From the NCBI RefSeq assembly GCF_002858765.1, contig NZ_PJRP01000010.1:1-64000 (forward strand): 64,000 nucleotides of DNA, given 5' to 3'. Made by a program: the position numbers and the translations under genes. The notes beneath the pieces were generated by a model. The model was not told the origin of the DNA, ran no database searches, and saw only the letters and a program-made list of their open reading frames with translations. Shown in pieces: positions 1 to 8,611 of the stretch (positions within the stretch are counted from its first letter, which is position 1; each line of letters opens with the position of its first letter). The DNA is from Cupriavidus pauculus. Its GTDB lineage: Bacteria > Pseudomonadota > Gammaproteobacteria > Burkholderiales > Burkholderiaceae.

Positions 1-119
1 AGCCAGCTACAGCCGATCCGATTTCCGCCATGTCCGCCAAGTTTTACTTTTACTTTTTTTGGCATCTCACACCGCTGGCGGATAGAGAGGGACAGCTGTA
101 AGCAACCCCGAATACAAAG
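1..119. other. Unassigned left edge, possible 3' end of an upstream gene
   Basis: No gene can be assigned with confidence. One plus-strand frame stays open from the window edge to a TAA at 99-101. It is followed 18 bases later by a terminator hairpin, which would fit the tail of a truncated upstream gene. The predicted peptide end is rich in Phe, Tyr and Trp and matches no family I recognise. A run of T residues at 54-60 lies inside it. Confidence 0.2.
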
Positions 120-148
120 AAACCGCCAGCAACCCTGGCGGTTTTTTT
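120..148 (+). terminator. Rho-independent terminator upstream of aroG
   Basis: Perfect 10-bp stem (120-129 with 135-144, arms AAACCGCCAG-like) and a 5-base loop, running into seven T residues at 142-148. It ends whatever transcript enters from the left, or could act as an attenuator in an aroG leader. No leader peptide was identified. Confidence 0.7.
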
Positions 149-212
149 ATGCCCGCCGGTCGCCGCGCAGAACCCCAACCAGACCAACGACCTCACAAGA
201 CCCGGAGCCATC

Positions 213-1292
213 ATGCTGAAGAACACCGACGACCTGCGTATTCGAGAACTCAAGGAACTGCTGCCGCCCGCGCACCTGATCCGCGAGTTCGCCTGCTCCG
301 AGGCGGCGTCCGACGTGATCTACGGCGCCCGCCAGGCCATGCACCGCATCCTGCATGGCATGGATGACCGCCTGATCGTCATCATCGGACCGTGCTCGAT
401 CCATGACACGCGCGCGGCGCTGGAATACGCCAAGCTGCTGAAGGTGCAGCGCGATCGCTTCGCAGGCGAGCTCGAGGTCGTCATGCGGGTCTATTTCGAG
501 AAGCCGCGCACCACGGTGGGCTGGAAGGGGCTGATCAACGATCCGCACATGGATGGCAGCTTCAAGATCAACGACGGCCTGCGCACCGCACGCGAAGTGC
601 TGCTGAACATCAGCGAAATGGGCGTGCCGACGGGCACCGAGTACCTGGACATGATCAGCCCGCAATATATTGCCGACCTGGTCAGCTGGGGTGCCATCGG
701 CGCCCGCACCACGGAATCGCAGGTGCACCGCGAACTGGCGTCGGGACTGTCGTGCCCGGTCGGCTTCAAGAACGGTACCGACGGCAACGTGAAGATCGCC
801 GTCGACGCGATCAAGGCCGCCTCGCAGCCGCACCATTTCCTGTCGGTGACCAAGGGCGGCCACTCGGCCATCGTGTCGACGGCGGGCAACGAGGACTGCC
901 ACATCATCCTGCGCGGTGGCAAAACGCCGAACTACGACGCCGCCAGCGTGGCGGAAGCGTGCGACGCGATCTCCAAGGCCGGTCTGGCCGCGCGCCTGAT
1001 GATCGATGCTTCGCACGCCAACAGCAGCAAGAAGCATGAAAACCAGCTGCCGGTCTGCGAGGACATCGGCCGCCAGGTGGCCGGTGGCGACCAACGCATC
1101 ATCGGCGTCATGGTGGAATCGCACCTGGTGGCCGGTCGCCAGGACCACGTCCAGGGCACGCCGGTGGAAGACCTGACCTACGGCCAGTCGGTGACCGACG
1201 CCTGCATCGGCTGGGACGATTCGCTGTCGATCCTGGAAACGCTGTCCAACGCGGTGAAGCAGCGCCGCCTGGCCACGGGCAGCGGCAACTGA
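213..1292 (+). CDS. aroG: 3-deoxy-7-phosphoheptulonate (DAHP) synthase, class I
   Basis: Condenses phosphoenolpyruvate with erythrose 4-phosphate to DAHP, the first step of the shikimate pathway to aromatic amino acids, in the cytoplasm. The 359-residue length matches the AroF/AroG/AroH family. Visible motifs are GPCSIHD with the metal-binding Cys61, KPRTTVGWKGL (98-108) for phosphoenolpyruvate binding, GFKNGTDG (184-191) and TKGGHSA with the metal-ligand His. The N-terminal segment (about 1-50) that carries feedback regulation in this family is present. I cannot tell from sequence alone whether Phe, Tyr or Trp is the inhibitor, so the symbol denotes the family rather than the allosteric type. 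The gene is a single transcription unit with terminators on both sides. The start follows a GGAGCC stretch. Confidence 0.95.
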   Translation: MLKNTDDLRIRELKELLPPAHLIREFACSEAASDVIYGARQAMHRILHGMDDRLIVIIGPCSIHDTRAALEYAKLLKVQRDRFAGELEVVMRVYFEKPRTTVGWKGLINDPHMDGSFKINDGLRTAREVLLNISEMGVPTGTEYLDMISPQYIADLVSWGAIGARTTESQVHRELASGLSCPVGFKNGTDGNVKIAVDAIKAASQPHHFLSVTKGGHSAIVSTAGNEDCHIILRGGKTPNYDAASVAEACDAISKAGLAARLMIDASHANSSKKHENQLPVCEDIGRQVAGGDQRIIGVMVESHLVAGRQDHVQGTPVEDLTYGQSVTDACIGWDDSLSILETLSNAVKQRRLATGSGN

Positions 1293-1313
1293 CTGGCTGC
1301 CGCGCGATAAGGC

Positions 1314-1346
1314 ACAACGCCGACCCTCGGGTCGGCGTTGTTTTTT
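1314..1346 (+). terminator. Rho-independent terminator of aroG
   Basis: 13-bp perfect stem (1314-1326 with 1329-1341) that includes ACAACGCC and its complement, followed by a T tract at 1341-1346. It lies 21 bases after the aroG stop. Confidence 0.9.
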
Positions 1347-1358
1347 GGCGTCTCCACG

Positions 1359-1382
1359 AAAAAACCGCCCCGGAGGGCGGCT
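1359..1382 (-). terminator. Rho-independent terminator of the cytochrome c pair
   Basis: Stem CCGCCC (1365-1370) with GGGCGG (1375-1380). On the minus strand it is followed by six T residues (A run at 1359-1364 on plus). It lies about 25 bases beyond the cytochrome stop, back to back with the aroG terminator. Confidence 0.8.
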
Positions 1383-1407
1383 TTCTGCAACGGCACCGCG
1401 ACGGCGC

Positions 1408-1806
1408 TTACTTCTTCAGCACCAGATCGCCTTTCAGCGAGCCGATATAGGCGGCGATGTCCTTCAGCTCGGCACGCGTGAACGGGCGCGGCTTGCCATG
1501 CTTGTCGGTCACGGCCGGATTGCTGTTGACCTGGCCGGCCATGATGGCATTGGTGCGGCCCACCAGCGGGTTGCCGCTGATCTGGTAGGACGCCAGCGCG
1601 TGATAGAGGTAGTCCGGATGCTGGCCAGCCAGCTTCGGATAGTCGGGGGAAATCGGCGCGTTCAGGTCCTTGCCATGGCAGGCCACGCAGCCGCCCTTTT
1701 CCACCAGCGCCTTGCCGGCCGTGATATCCGCCGCCGAGGCGGACATGGCAGCGGCGCCAAGCGCGACAGCACCCAGCACGAACGAAACAGCTTTCAGCAT
1801 CTTCAT
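1408..1806 (-). CDS. Class I c-type cytochrome, periplasmic (second of pair)
   Basis: Small single-heme cytochrome c of 132 residues. A signal peptide (1-26, ending MSASA-A) directs it to the periplasm. The heme site is CVACH at 40-44 and Met89 is the probable axial ligand. It starts 13 bases after the stop of another small cytochrome, so the two form an operon. Paired class I cytochromes like these usually carry electrons to terminal oxidases or accept them from periplasmic dehydrogenases; the partner cannot be read from the sequence. The start chosen is the first of two close Met codons (1806 and 1800). Much longer readings of this frame run into the upstream cytochrome in another frame and are not credible. 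Confidence 0.9.
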   Translation of the reverse strand: MKMLKAVSFVLGAVALGAAAMSASAADITAGKALVEKGGCVACHGKDLNAPISPDYPKLAGQHPDYLYHALASYQISGNPLVGRTNAIMAGQVNSNPAVTDKHGKPRPFTRAELKDIAAYIGSLKGDLVLKK

Positions 1807-1819
1807 GATCGGGGGCCTT

Positions 1820-2164
1820 TTACTTGAGCGGATTGTTCTGCGTGTCGCCCTTCTGCTGCGAGTAGTACGCAGCCACGGCGGCGATGTCCTGGTCGGACAG
1901 GCTGTCGGCAATCCCCCGCATGGTCGGATGCTTGCGATCACCCTTCTTGTAGCCGTGCAGCGCGTTCTCGATGTACTTGGCGCTCTGGCCGCCAAGCATG
2001 GGCACCTGATAGACCTCGGGGAACGACGCACGGTAACCCGGAATGCCATGGCAGCCGATGCACATGGCCACTTTGTCGCGGGCGGTGTCGACATTGCCCT
2101 TGTCCTGGGCATGCGCTGCCGTTGCGGCCGCGCCCAACACTACCATCGTGAGGAGCTTTTTCAT
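1820..2164 (-). CDS. Class I c-type cytochrome, periplasmic (first of pair)
   Basis: 114-residue cytochrome c with a Sec signal peptide (1-19, ending AHA-Q), heme-binding CIGCH at 35-39 and a probable axial Met82 in HPTMRG. It is the promoter-proximal member of a two-gene operon with the 132-residue cytochrome and is preceded by an AGGAGC ribosome-binding site. Both proteins are short, single-domain electron carriers. The CIGCHG and PMLGGQ...Y segments are typical of the cytochrome c4/c5-like monodomain family. The physiological partner is unknown. Confidence 0.92.
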   Translation of the reverse strand: MKKLLTMVVLGAAATAAHAQDKGNVDTARDKVAMCIGCHGIPGYRASFPEVYQVPMLGGQSAKYIENALHGYKKGDRKHPTMRGIADSLSDQDIAAVAAYYSQQKGDTQNNPLK

Positions 2165-2670
2165 TTTCGTAGCTGATTGGGAAGTGTTAAACCGCGTGTG
2201 ACCTGCCCCTGCTGGAGCGCCAGACGATTTGCTACGAATGGGGATGGGGAGCGGATTGCCGGAGATCTGTCACGGGCGAAGCCGGTCAGACAAAGGCGCA
2301 GCCGGGGCGATATGTTGATGTGCCGCGGTGCTCTAACACCATTCTGCAACCATCTCGCGCTGTTGCCGCCTCCCGGTGATCTGCCATGTCTCTGGTGACA
2401 GAACTGCCGGGCGTGAGGAGGATATTGACTGGGGGGCGCGTCAAACCGGCGCATTGTACCGCAGCGTGCACGCGCCAGTCCACGGCGTGCGCCTTGGGGT
2501 GAGCCCCACTGAACGCGAATGTCGATCTGCTCTTATACTGGCCCATTCCGGCCGAATTTCGGGTTGTTGCCGCCCGTTGTTGCAGGATTTCGGCCCAGCC
2601 GGTTGTTGTTTCCCATTGTCATTCGACCGGCCTGCCTGGCAGGCCGGCAGCGATACACCCAGGTTGCCTC
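2165..2670. other. 506-bp intergenic region between divergent cytochrome and moxR operons
   Basis: No convincing gene. It should hold the divergent promoters. An inverted pair TTCGTAGC (2166-2173) and GCTACGAA (2231-2238) lies just upstream of the cytochrome start and could be an operator. TATACT at 2534-2539 resembles a -10 element for the moxR operon, but no good -35 sits 16-18 bases upstream. GC content drops little. Confidence 0.4.
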
Positions 2671-3549
2671 ATGTCCACCTCCGCCAACGCCAATCCGTCC
2701 CAGCAGGTCAAGTTCGAGGGTAGCGCCCAGTATGTGGCCACCGACGACCTGAAGCTGGCCGTCAACGCCGCCCGCACGCTGCAGCGTCCGCTGCTGATCA
2801 AGGGCGAGCCCGGCACCGGCAAGACCATGCTGGCCGAGGAAGTGGCCGCCGCCCTGGGCATGCCGCTGATGCAGTGGCACATCAAGTCGACCACCAAGGC
2901 CCAGCAGGGCCTGTACGAATACGATGCGGTGTCGCGTCTGCGCGACTCCCAGCTTGGCGACGACCGCGTCCACGACATCAAGAACTACATCGTCAAGGGC
3001 GTGCTCTGGCAGGCTTTCGAGGCCGAGCAGCCCGTGGTGCTGCTGATCGACGAGATCGACAAGGCCGATATCGAATTCCCGAACGACCTGCTGCGCGAAC
3101 TGGACCGCATGGAGTTCTACGTCTACGAGACGCGCGAACTGATCAAGGCCCGCCACCGCCCGCTGGTCATCATCACGTCGAACAACGAGAAGGAACTGCC
3201 CGACGCCTTCCTGCGCCGCTGCTTCTTCCACTACATCAAGTTCCCCGACGCCGAAACGATGCAGCAGATCGTCGACGTCCACTACCCCGGCATCAAGCGC
3301 GAACTGGTGACCGCGGCGCTGGAGGCGTTCTACGAAATGCGCAACCTGCCGGGCCTGAAGAAGAAGCCCAGCACGTCGGAACTGATCGACTGGCTCAAGC
3401 TGCTGATGGCCGAGGACATCCCCGCCGAAGCGCTGCGCAGCCCTGACCGCAAGGCCGCCATTCCGCCCTTGCATGGCGCTTTGCTTAAAAACGAGCAGGA
3501 CGTGCACCTGTTCGAGCGCCTGGTGTTCATGAACCGCGCCAACCGCTGA
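2671..3549 (+). CDS. MoxR-family AAA+ ATPase
   Basis: Cytoplasmic AAA+ ATPase of the MoxR class (292 residues), thought to act as a chaperone with a VWA-domain partner in activating or inserting metal cofactors. Walker A is GEPGTGKT (45-52). Walker B is VVLLIDEID (122-130). Sensor 1 follows as VIITSNNEKELPDAF (166-180) and Arg182/183 form the candidate arginine finger. The C-terminal lid helices are present. It heads a three-gene plus-strand operon with an acetyltransferase and a CoxE-like VWA protein. The MoxR-VWA pairing is the conserved part; the target enzyme is not encoded nearby. Confidence 0.92.
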   Translation: MSTSANANPSQQVKFEGSAQYVATDDLKLAVNAARTLQRPLLIKGEPGTGKTMLAEEVAAALGMPLMQWHIKSTTKAQQGLYEYDAVSRLRDSQLGDDRVHDIKNYIVKGVLWQAFEAEQPVVLLIDEIDKADIEFPNDLLRELDRMEFYVYETRELIKARHRPLVIITSNNEKELPDAFLRRCFFHYIKFPDAETMQQIVDVHYPGIKRELVTAALEAFYEMRNLPGLKKKPSTSELIDWLKLLMAEDIPAEALRSPDRKAAIPPLHGALLKNEQDVHLFERLVFMNRANR

Positions 3550-3562
3550 CCAAGATAGGCGA

Positions 3563-4162
3563 ATGACGATGACGAAGTTCGTCCAGCCCGTCACGCTGAC
3601 CGGGCAACACGCCACGCTGGCGCCGCTGTCGGCCGAGCACCTGCCCGGCCTGCGCGAGGCCGCCGCCGACGGCGAACTGTTCCGCCTGTGGTACACCAGC
3701 GTGCCCTCGCCCGACCGCATGGCCGCCGAGATCGAGCGCCGCCTGGGCCTGCAGACGCAGGATTCGATGCAGCCTTTCACGGTGCTCGATGCCGATGGCC
3801 GCGTGGCCGGCATGACCACGTACATGAATATCGACGGCAAGAACCGCCGTGTGGAAATCGGCTCCACGTGGTACGCCAAGCGCGTGCAACGTACCGCGCT
3901 CAACACCGAGTGCAAGCTGATGCTGCTGCGCCATGCGTTCGAGACGCTCGACTGCATTGCCGTGGAATTCCGCACGCACTGGATGAACCACCAGAGCCGC
4001 GCGGCCATCGCGCGCCTGGGCGCCAAGCAGGACGGCGTGCTGCGCAACCATCTGCGCATGCCCGACGGATCGTTCCGCGACACGGTGGTCTTCTCGATCA
4101 TCGCCAGCGAATGGCCCACGGTGCGCGCGCATCTGCAGTACCAGCTCGAACGTCCGCGTTGA
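3563..4162 (+). CDS. GNAT-family N-acetyltransferase (RimJ/RimL-like)
   Basis: 199-residue acetyltransferase of the GNAT fold, expected to move an acetyl group from acetyl-CoA to an amine or protein N-terminus. A beta-strand region VEIGSTWY and the following basic loop (around 95-110) correspond to the CoA-binding part of the Acetyltransf_3 type. NHQSRAAIARLGAKQDG is the typical C-terminal helix of RimJ/RimL relatives, followed by RDTVVFSI. It lies 13 bases after the moxR stop and 13 bases before the VWA gene, so it is co-transcribed with both. Its substrate is unknown; position suggests a protein partner of the MoxR-VWA module, which is inference. Confidence 0.85.
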   Translation: MTMTKFVQPVTLTGQHATLAPLSAEHLPGLREAAADGELFRLWYTSVPSPDRMAAEIERRLGLQTQDSMQPFTVLDADGRVAGMTTYMNIDGKNRRVEIGSTWYAKRVQRTALNTECKLMLLRHAFETLDCIAVEFRTHWMNHQSRAAIARLGAKQDGVLRNHLRMPDGSFRDTVVFSIIASEWPTVRAHLQYQLERPR

Positions 4163-4175
4163 TCGGAGTCAAGCC

Positions 4176-5351
4176 ATGCTGATCGACTTTTTCTTCTCGT
4201 TGCGCCACGCCAAGCTGCCGGTATCGGTCAAGGAATACCTGACCATGCTCGAAGCGCTGCGCGCGCAGGTCATTTCGCCGTCGATCGACGAGTTCTACTA
4301 CCTGTCCCGCATGACGCTGATCAAGGACGAGAAGCACTTCGACAAGTTCGACCAGACCTTTGCCGCCTACTTCAAGGGCGTGGAAAGCCTGGTGGACTGG
4401 AAGAGCGACATTCCGCTGGACTGGCTGCAGAAGACGCTGGAGCGCGAGCTGTCCGCCGAGGAAAAGGCCAAGATCGAGGCCATGGGCGGGCTCGACAAGC
4501 TCATGGAACGCCTGAAGCAGCTGATGGACGAGCAGAAGGAAAAGCACGAAGGCGGCAACAAGTGGATCGGCACGGGCGGCACATCGCCGTTTGGCCATGG
4601 CGGCTACAACCCCGAGGGCATCCGCATCGGCGGCCCGTCCAAGGGCAACCGCACCGCGATCAAGGTCTGGGAAACGCGCGCCTACAAGGACTACGACGAC
4701 CAGGTGGAACTGGGCACGCGCAACATCAAGGTGGCACTGCGCCGCCTGCGCCGGTTTGCGCGCGAGGGCGCCGACACCGAACTTGACCTCGACGACACGA
4801 TCCACTCCACGGCGGCCAACGCCGGCATGCTCGACATCAAGCTGCGGCCCGAGCGCCACAACAAGGTCAAGGTGCTGATGCTGATGGATGTGGGCGGCTC
4901 GATGGACGACCACATCAAGCGCGTGGAAGAGCTGTTTTCGGCCACCAAGACCGAGTTCAAGCACCTGGAGTACTACTACTTCCACAACTGCCTGTACGAC
5001 TACGTGTGGAAGAACAACCGGCGCCGTCACGCGGAAAAGATCGCCACGTGGGATCTGATGCACAAGTACACGCCGGACTACAAGGTGATCTTCGTCGGCG
5101 ACGCGACGATGAGCCCTTACGAAATCCTGCAGCCGGGCGGCTCGGTGGAGTACAACAACCCCGAAGCCGGCGCGGTCTGGCTCAATCGCATGATCGAGCA
5201 GTTCCCGCGCTTCGTCTGGCTCAATCCCGAGCCGGAAGGCCTGTGGCAATACCGCCAGTCGATCACGGTCATCAACCAGATCATGAAGAACCGCATGTAT
5301 CCGGTAACGCTGGCGGGGCTGGAAGAAGCGATGAAGGTGCTGTCGAAGTAA
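4176..5351 (+). CDS. CoxE-like VWA domain protein, MoxR partner
   Basis: 391-residue cytoplasmic protein with an N-terminal helical region (MLIDFFFSLRHAKLPV, typical of this family), a central charged segment, and a C-terminal von Willebrand A domain. The MIDAS-type motif is D238-V-G-G-S242: the first Ser of DxSxS is Gly here, as is usual for CoxE-like members. Such proteins act with MoxR ATPases encoded beside them. No signal peptide or membrane helix is seen. It ends only 30 bases before the stop of the convergent LysR gene, with no strong terminator between. Confidence 0.88.
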   Translation: MLIDFFFSLRHAKLPVSVKEYLTMLEALRAQVISPSIDEFYYLSRMTLIKDEKHFDKFDQTFAAYFKGVESLVDWKSDIPLDWLQKTLERELSAEEKAKIEAMGGLDKLMERLKQLMDEQKEKHEGGNKWIGTGGTSPFGHGGYNPEGIRIGGPSKGNRTAIKVWETRAYKDYDDQVELGTRNIKVALRRLRRFAREGADTELDLDDTIHSTAANAGMLDIKLRPERHNKVKVLMLMDVGGSMDDHIKRVEELFSATKTEFKHLEYYYFHNCLYDYVWKNNRRRHAEKIATWDLMHKYTPDYKVIFVGDATMSPYEILQPGGSVEYNNPEAGAVWLNRMIEQFPRFVWLNPEPEGLWQYRQSITVINQIMKNRMYPVTLAGLEEAMKVLSK

Positions 5352-5381
5352 TCAGCCGGTGGCGGTGGCGCGGCTGGCCGG

Positions 5382-6284
5382 TCACGCCACCACGTCGACG
5401 CCTTCCATCAGCCACTTCCGGAAGGTCAGCAGCGCCGGCAGGTGGGCCTTCTGCTCCGGATAGCACAGGTAGTAGCCCTTCCTGGCCAGCACGCGCGCCG
5501 GGTGCGCCACGATCAGCGTGCCGGTGGCCAGTTCCTCCTCGATCAGGCAGCGCGGGATCAGCGCAATGCCCAGCCCGGACATGGCCGCCTGCGTCAGCAG
5601 CGTGAACTGGTCGAAGCGCGCCCCGCTCCATGCCTTCCGCGTCGATACCCCAAGCTCCGACAGCCAGTCGGGCCATGCCTCGGGCACGGTCGTGTGGTGC
5701 AGCAGCGGATATTTGAGCAGCGCGGCCGGCGCCTTCGCCACGCCATCGGGCTCCTGGACGAGCAGTCCCGGGCGGCAGACCGGCAGCACCTCGCGGCCGG
5801 TCATGTAATCGGCCAGGCTGCCCGGCCAGACTCCATCGCCAAAGCGGATAGCCGCATCGAGATCGGGTTGGGAAAAATCGTAGCCCTGCGCATGGGGCAC
5901 GAATTCCAGCGTGACCTCGGGATGCCTGGCAAAGAACTGTGGCAGCCGAGGAATCAGCCATTTCGCACCGAGCGTGGGCATGCTGGCGATATGCAGGATG
6001 CCGCCGCGCCCCTGGCGTGCAATCAGTTCCACGCTGGCGGCCTCGATCTCGCCAAGACTGGGCCCGATGCGCTCCAGATAGCGCGCGCCGGCCTCGGTCA
6101 GCAACAGCCGCTGACGTACCCGCTCGAACAGTTCCACGCCCAGGAACGCCTCCAGGCTCCGCACCTGCTTGCTGACCGCGCCCTGCGTCACATGCAGTTC
6201 GCGCGCCGCCACCGTAAAACTGCTATGCCGCGCCGCCGCCTCGAAGGCCATCAACTCGGTCATCGACGGACACAAGCGCCGCAT
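5382..6284 (-). CDS. LysR-family transcriptional regulator (GcvA-like)
   Basis: 300-residue LysR regulator. The N-terminal winged helix-turn-helix (about 8-66) contains FTVAARELHVTQGAVSKQVRSLE-type residues, and the rest is the periplasmic-binding-like effector domain. The N-terminal pattern (SMTELMAFEAAARHSSFTVAA) matches the GcvA subgroup. It is transcribed divergently from the Bug protein gene at 6483, across a 198-bp gap with a TTGCA-N12-TGCAA dyad, so control of that gene and of itself is likely. The effector is unknown. Confidence 0.92.
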   Translation of the reverse strand: MRRLCPSMTELMAFEAAARHSSFTVAARELHVTQGAVSKQVRSLEAFLGVELFERVRQRLLLTEAGARYLERIGPSLGEIEAASVELIARQGRGGILHIASMPTLGAKWLIPRLPQFFARHPEVTLEFVPHAQGYDFSQPDLDAAIRFGDGVWPGSLADYMTGREVLPVCRPGLLVQEPDGVAKAPAALLKYPLLHHTTVPEAWPDWLSELGVSTRKAWSGARFDQFTLLTQAAMSGLGIALIPRCLIEEELATGTLIVAHPARVLARKGYYLCYPEQKAHLPALLTFRKWLMEGVDVVA

Positions 6285-6381
6285 ACCGCACCCCTTACTT
6301 CAATACCAGATGGAATGAGCTAGGGATTTTAAATCGTTTGCGACGAACTTGCATGGCGCGCAGAATCAGGACGCACGATTT

Positions 6382-6403
6382 TTGCATTGCCCCCTTATTG
6401 CAA
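6382..6403. promoter_or_regulatory. Candidate LysR operator between divergent genes
   Basis: Inverted repeat TTGCA (6382-6386) and TGCAA (6399-6403) separated by 12 bases, in the gap between the LysR gene and the Bug gene. Spacing and symmetry fit a LysR-type recognition site; binding is inferred only. Confidence 0.35.
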
Positions 6404-6482
6404 GGCATTCGAGGCTAACCATCAGGTCCGCAGAGACCGGCCTTTCCCTCCTTTCCATTACCTTTCGACCGGATTCCTTTCG

Positions 6483-7469
6483 ATGCAACGCCGTCCCCTG
6501 CTCAAGATCCTGGCCGCCGCCACTGCCTTTGCTGCTGCCGGCCTGACCCTGCCCGCCTTTGCCCAGGGCACCTACCCGACCAAGCCGATCACGCTCGTCG
6601 TGCCGTTCCCGGCCGGCGGCACCACCGATATCGTCGCGCGTATCGTTGCCGACAAGCTGGGCCAGCAACTGGGCCAGGTCGTGGTGGTGGATAACCGCGG
6701 CGGCGCCGGCGGCAGCATCGGCACCGGCTACCTGGCCAAGGCCACGCCGGACGGCTACACGCTGGGCATTGCCACCGCTTCCACGCATGGTATCAACCCG
6801 GCCGTGTACCCGCGCCTGTCGTACGACGCCACCAAGGACTTCACCACGATCACGAACCTGGCATCGGTGCCGAACGTGATGAGCATCCACCCGGGCGTGA
6901 AGGCCACCGACATGAAGTCGTTCATCGCGCTGGCCAAGTCCGAGCCGAACAAGCTGGCCTACGGCTCGGCCGGCAACGGCAGCGTGTCGCACATGATGGG
7001 CGAGCTGTTCAAGATGAGCAGCAAGACCGAACTGCTGCACGTGCCGTACAAGGGCGTGGGCCCGGCGCTGAACGACGCGCTGGCCGGCCAGGTGCAGATC
7101 CTGTTCGACAACCTGCCGTCGTCGCTGCCGTTCATCGAAGGCGGCAAGCTGCGTGCGCTGGCCGTGGCCGCACCCAAGCGCGTGGCTGCCCTGCCGAACG
7201 TGCCGACCTTCGCCGAACTGGGCCTGCCCGAAGTGAACGACGCCGCCTGGTTTGGCCTGATCGCACCGGCCAAGCTGCCGGCCGACATCCAGGCCAAGCT
7301 GAACGCCGCCGCCATCAAGGTGCTGGCCATGCCCGAGGTGAAGGCCAAGCTCGAAAAGCTGGGCGCCACCCCGGTGGGCGACACGCCGCAGCACTTCGCG
7401 CAACAGATCGCCACCGAAGTGGCCAAGAACAAGAAGGTGGCAGCCGCCGCCAAGATTTCGCTGGACTAA
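6483..7469 (+). CDS. Tripartite tricarboxylate transporter substrate-binding protein (Bug/TctC family)
   Basis: Periplasmic solute receptor of the Bug family, 328 residues after choosing the Met that begins a clean signal peptide (1-27, ending PAFA-Q). Hallmarks of the family are YPTKPITLVVPFPAGGTTD, the VVVDNRGGAGGSIG loop and LHVPYKG. These proteins bind small carboxylates or similar anions. No TctA/TctB membrane genes are adjacent, as is common for the many orphan Bug proteins in Burkholderiales, so the protein may serve a remote transporter or a sensing role. It is divergent from a LysR regulator and is followed 18 bases later by an N-formylglutamate amidohydrolase-like gene, likely in the same operon. 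Confidence 0.93.
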   Translation: MQRRPLLKILAAATAFAAAGLTLPAFAQGTYPTKPITLVVPFPAGGTTDIVARIVADKLGQQLGQVVVVDNRGGAGGSIGTGYLAKATPDGYTLGIATASTHGINPAVYPRLSYDATKDFTTITNLASVPNVMSIHPGVKATDMKSFIALAKSEPNKLAYGSAGNGSVSHMMGELFKMSSKTELLHVPYKGVGPALNDALAGQVQILFDNLPSSLPFIEGGKLRALAVAAPKRVAALPNVPTFAELGLPEVNDAAWFGLIAPAKLPADIQAKLNAAAIKVLAMPEVKAKLEKLGATPVGDTPQHFAQQIATEVAKNKKVAAAAKISLD

Positions 7470-7487
7470 CCCTCACCGGCAGTTCGT

Positions 7488-8360
7488 ATGACCGACGCAG
7501 AACGAAAGACCGCGGAAAGCCCTTACTTCCTGCAGATGCCGGAAGGCGAGAGCGGCCCGCTCTTTCTTGACTCACCCCATAGCTGCACCACGTACCCGGC
7601 GGACTTCCGCTTCGCCAGCAACCTGCCCCTGCCGCTGCTGCGGCAGGCGGAAGACACGTTCGTGGAACAGCTCTACGCCGATGCCCCGGCACGCGGCATC
7701 CCGCTGCTGGCCGCCGGCTGTCCGCGCAGCTACCTCGACGCCAACCGCGGCCTGCAGGAAATCGACGAGGCGCTGCTGGACGCGCCCTGGCCCGGCCCGA
7801 AACAGGAAACGTCCAAGACGCGCCTGGGCAAGGGACTGGTCTGGCGCGTGCTGGACACCGGCGAGCCGATCTACGACCGCAAGCTGAGCGTGGCGGAACT
7901 GCAGGCACGGATCGACAACTACTACCTGCCGTATTACGCGCAGCTGCAGAAGTTGTCGGACGCCGCCGTGGCGCGCCATGGCCACGTGTTCCACATCAAC
8001 TGCCACTCGATGCCCAGCGAGGCCGCGAAGTTCGCCACCGAGCATCCGGGCCTGCAGCATCCGGACTTCGTGGTGGGCGACCGCGACGGCACCACGTGCG
8101 ACACGCGATTCACCGATCGCGTGGAAGCCGTGCTCAAGGAGATGGGCTACGACGTGTGGCGCAATCACCCTTACAAGGGGGTGGAGATCGTGCGCGTGGT
8201 AGGCCAGCCGCAGGCCAATCGTCACAGCCTGCAGCTCGAAGTCAATCGCAAGCGCTATATGGACGAGGTGGGCCTGACCCACTCGGCCGGCTTCGACAAG
8301 CTCAAGCGCGACCTCAACGCGCTGATGGACGACCTGCTGCGCTTCGCCAGCACGTTCTGA
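7488..8360 (+). CDS. N-formylglutamate amidohydrolase family protein
   Basis: 290-residue cytoplasmic hydrolase of the FGase (HutG-type) family, which removes the formyl group from N-formyl-glutamate or related N-acyl amino acids using a metal ion. DSPHSCTTYP near the N-terminus, LDANRG, FHINCHSMPS with metal-binding His residues, and GDRDGTTCDTRFTD are visible. Length is usual. It follows the Bug receptor gene by 18 bases, which suggests that the imported ligand is an N-substituted amino acid or dicarboxylate; that link is inference. No other hut genes are in the window, so a histidine-degradation role is not supported. Confidence 0.88.
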   Translation: MTDAERKTAESPYFLQMPEGESGPLFLDSPHSCTTYPADFRFASNLPLPLLRQAEDTFVEQLYADAPARGIPLLAAGCPRSYLDANRGLQEIDEALLDAPWPGPKQETSKTRLGKGLVWRVLDTGEPIYDRKLSVAELQARIDNYYLPYYAQLQKLSDAAVARHGHVFHINCHSMPSEAAKFATEHPGLQHPDFVVGDRDGTTCDTRFTDRVEAVLKEMGYDVWRNHPYKGVEIVRVVGQPQANRHSLQLEVNRKRYMDEVGLTHSAGFDKLKRDLNALMDDLLRFASTF

Positions 8361-8399
8361 GATCGTCCGGAACGGGCGCTGCAATGGCGCCCTGCGCCT

Positions 8400-8424
8400 C
8401 GGGACACGCTTCTTGCGTGTCTCG
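8400..8424. terminator. Stem-loop after the amidohydrolase gene
   Basis: 10-bp stem CGGGACACGC (8400-8409) with GCGTGTCTCG (8415-8424), one G-T pair, 5-base loop. No T tract follows, so termination is only possible, not shown. Confidence 0.4.
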
Positions 8425-8532
8425 GGGTTCGCCTGAGTTGCATGAGGACTGGCACATCTGCTATCGCGCGAAGGTAATGGCGCGTGATGCGCGCAAGATG
8501 TAAGCAGTTAGAACGAAGGGTAACAAGATTTA

Positions 8533-8561
8533 GGAACTTCGCCGGCAGGCTTTCCTCTATC
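8533..8561 (+). promoter_or_regulatory. Sigma-E (RpoE)-like promoter for the lipoprotein gene
   Basis: GGAACTT (8533-8539), 16 bases, then TCTATC (8556-8561). The -35 equals the RpoE/AlgU consensus and the -10 is close to TCNNA-type elements. It lies 50 bases before the GTG start. Function is inferred from sequence match. Confidence 0.5.
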
Positions 8562-8611
8562 ATGGCAATCCTTCACCCACCCTCCTTGCTGACTCAAGCA
8601 AAGACGATCCC

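Noticed and set aside
1408..2112. Longer version of the 132-residue cytochrome
   Set aside because: The extension covers the first cytochrome in another frame and would place the signal peptide internally.
2534..2539. TATACT as a -10 element for moxR
   Set aside because: No acceptable -35 at 16-18 bases upstream, so it was mentioned only within the intergenic description.
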